Assembly (NCBI GenBank): GCA_028277025.1
Contig: JAPYVG010000017.1
Span: 1-38,735, forward strand
Direction of reading: 5' to 3'
Source of the DNA: Sulfolobaceae archaeon
Lineage (GTDB): Archaea > Thermoproteota > Thermoprotei_A > Sulfolobales > Sulfolobaceae
DNA length: 38,735 bases
Every line of letters begins with the position of its first letter. The stretch's first letter is position 1. Below are positions 38,701 through 38,735 of this stretch, piece by piece. Both the position numbers and the translations under genes were made by a program. Under the pieces are notes generated by a model that worked only from the letters and a program-made list of their open reading frames with translations, had not been told where the DNA came from and did not search any database.

Positions 38701-38735
38701 ATATTCTTGCAAAATAGTAATATTATCTTGCAAGA
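38701..38735. repeat. Tandem direct repeats at the window edge
   Basis: Two copies of an AATATT-(AT)-CTTGCAA unit occur about 20 nt apart, the second ending in the palindrome TCTTGCAAGA at the last base of the window. They lie beyond the truncated DEAD-box frame and may belong to the end of an inserted element. Confidence 0.35.

Overview
The window is AT-rich crenarchaeal DNA. It combines three separate markers of the order Sulfolobales: SSV-type (fusellovirus) integrase relics at tRNA genes, a PCNA2/PriS/Gins23 replication cluster joined to ribosomal protein genes, and a threonyl-tRNA synthetase without an editing domain. TATA boxes about 26 nt upstream of many start codons suggest leaderless transcripts. 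I cannot name the genus from the sequence alone.

Layout. 1-1113: decayed provirus edge. It holds an SSV-type int(N) relic split by a 289-bp IS607-derived mini-element, next to an intron-containing tRNA-Pro. 1285-7484: core RNA and nucleotide metabolism (small zinc ribbon, COG2112 kinase, CCA-adding enzyme, ThpR, UPF0200 kinase, UPF0201, RNase Z, Trm-G10 methylase, PRPP synthetase). 7540-11810: GPN GTPase, PCNA2, PriS, Gins23, eL42, eS27, aIF2-alpha and Nop10, tightly overlapping. 11794-14070: oligosaccharyltransferase AglB. 14165-15613: tRNA-Ala(UGC), a second int(N) relic and a sequon-rich surface protein. 15582-21942: succinyl-CoA synthetase, an HhH-GPD protein, an Agl24-like glycosyltransferase, ThrRS, Ogt and a sugar nucleotidyltransferase. 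21934-24888: small genes and a complete IS607-family element (tnpA+tnpB) that splits a membrane-protein gene.

25142-31948 is the most distinctive metabolic block. It is a sulfur-trafficking locus with three TusA-type proteins (one in a three-part fusion, one with an altered active site), a membrane-anchored beta-propeller ending in Cys, an unrecognised polytopic membrane protein, DoxD, a YeeE/TsuA-type transporter, a small membrane protein and a DsrE-family protein. A reasonable inference is that a sulfur compound is taken up by the YeeE protein, passed through TusA to DsrE, and coupled to quinone reduction through DoxD. A 129-bp MITE-like element with 13-bp inverted repeats and an 8-bp target duplication sits inside this block.

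31998-38735: a membrane protein, tRNA-Thr(GGU), then a decayed zone (winged-helix relic, minimal tnpB derivative, broken YdjM-like gene) mixed with intact genes (zinc peptidase-like protein, metallophosphoesterase, CPA2 antiporter, geranylgeranyl-reductase-type flavoprotein). A DEAD-box helicase gene ends abruptly near the right edge, probably at an insertion.
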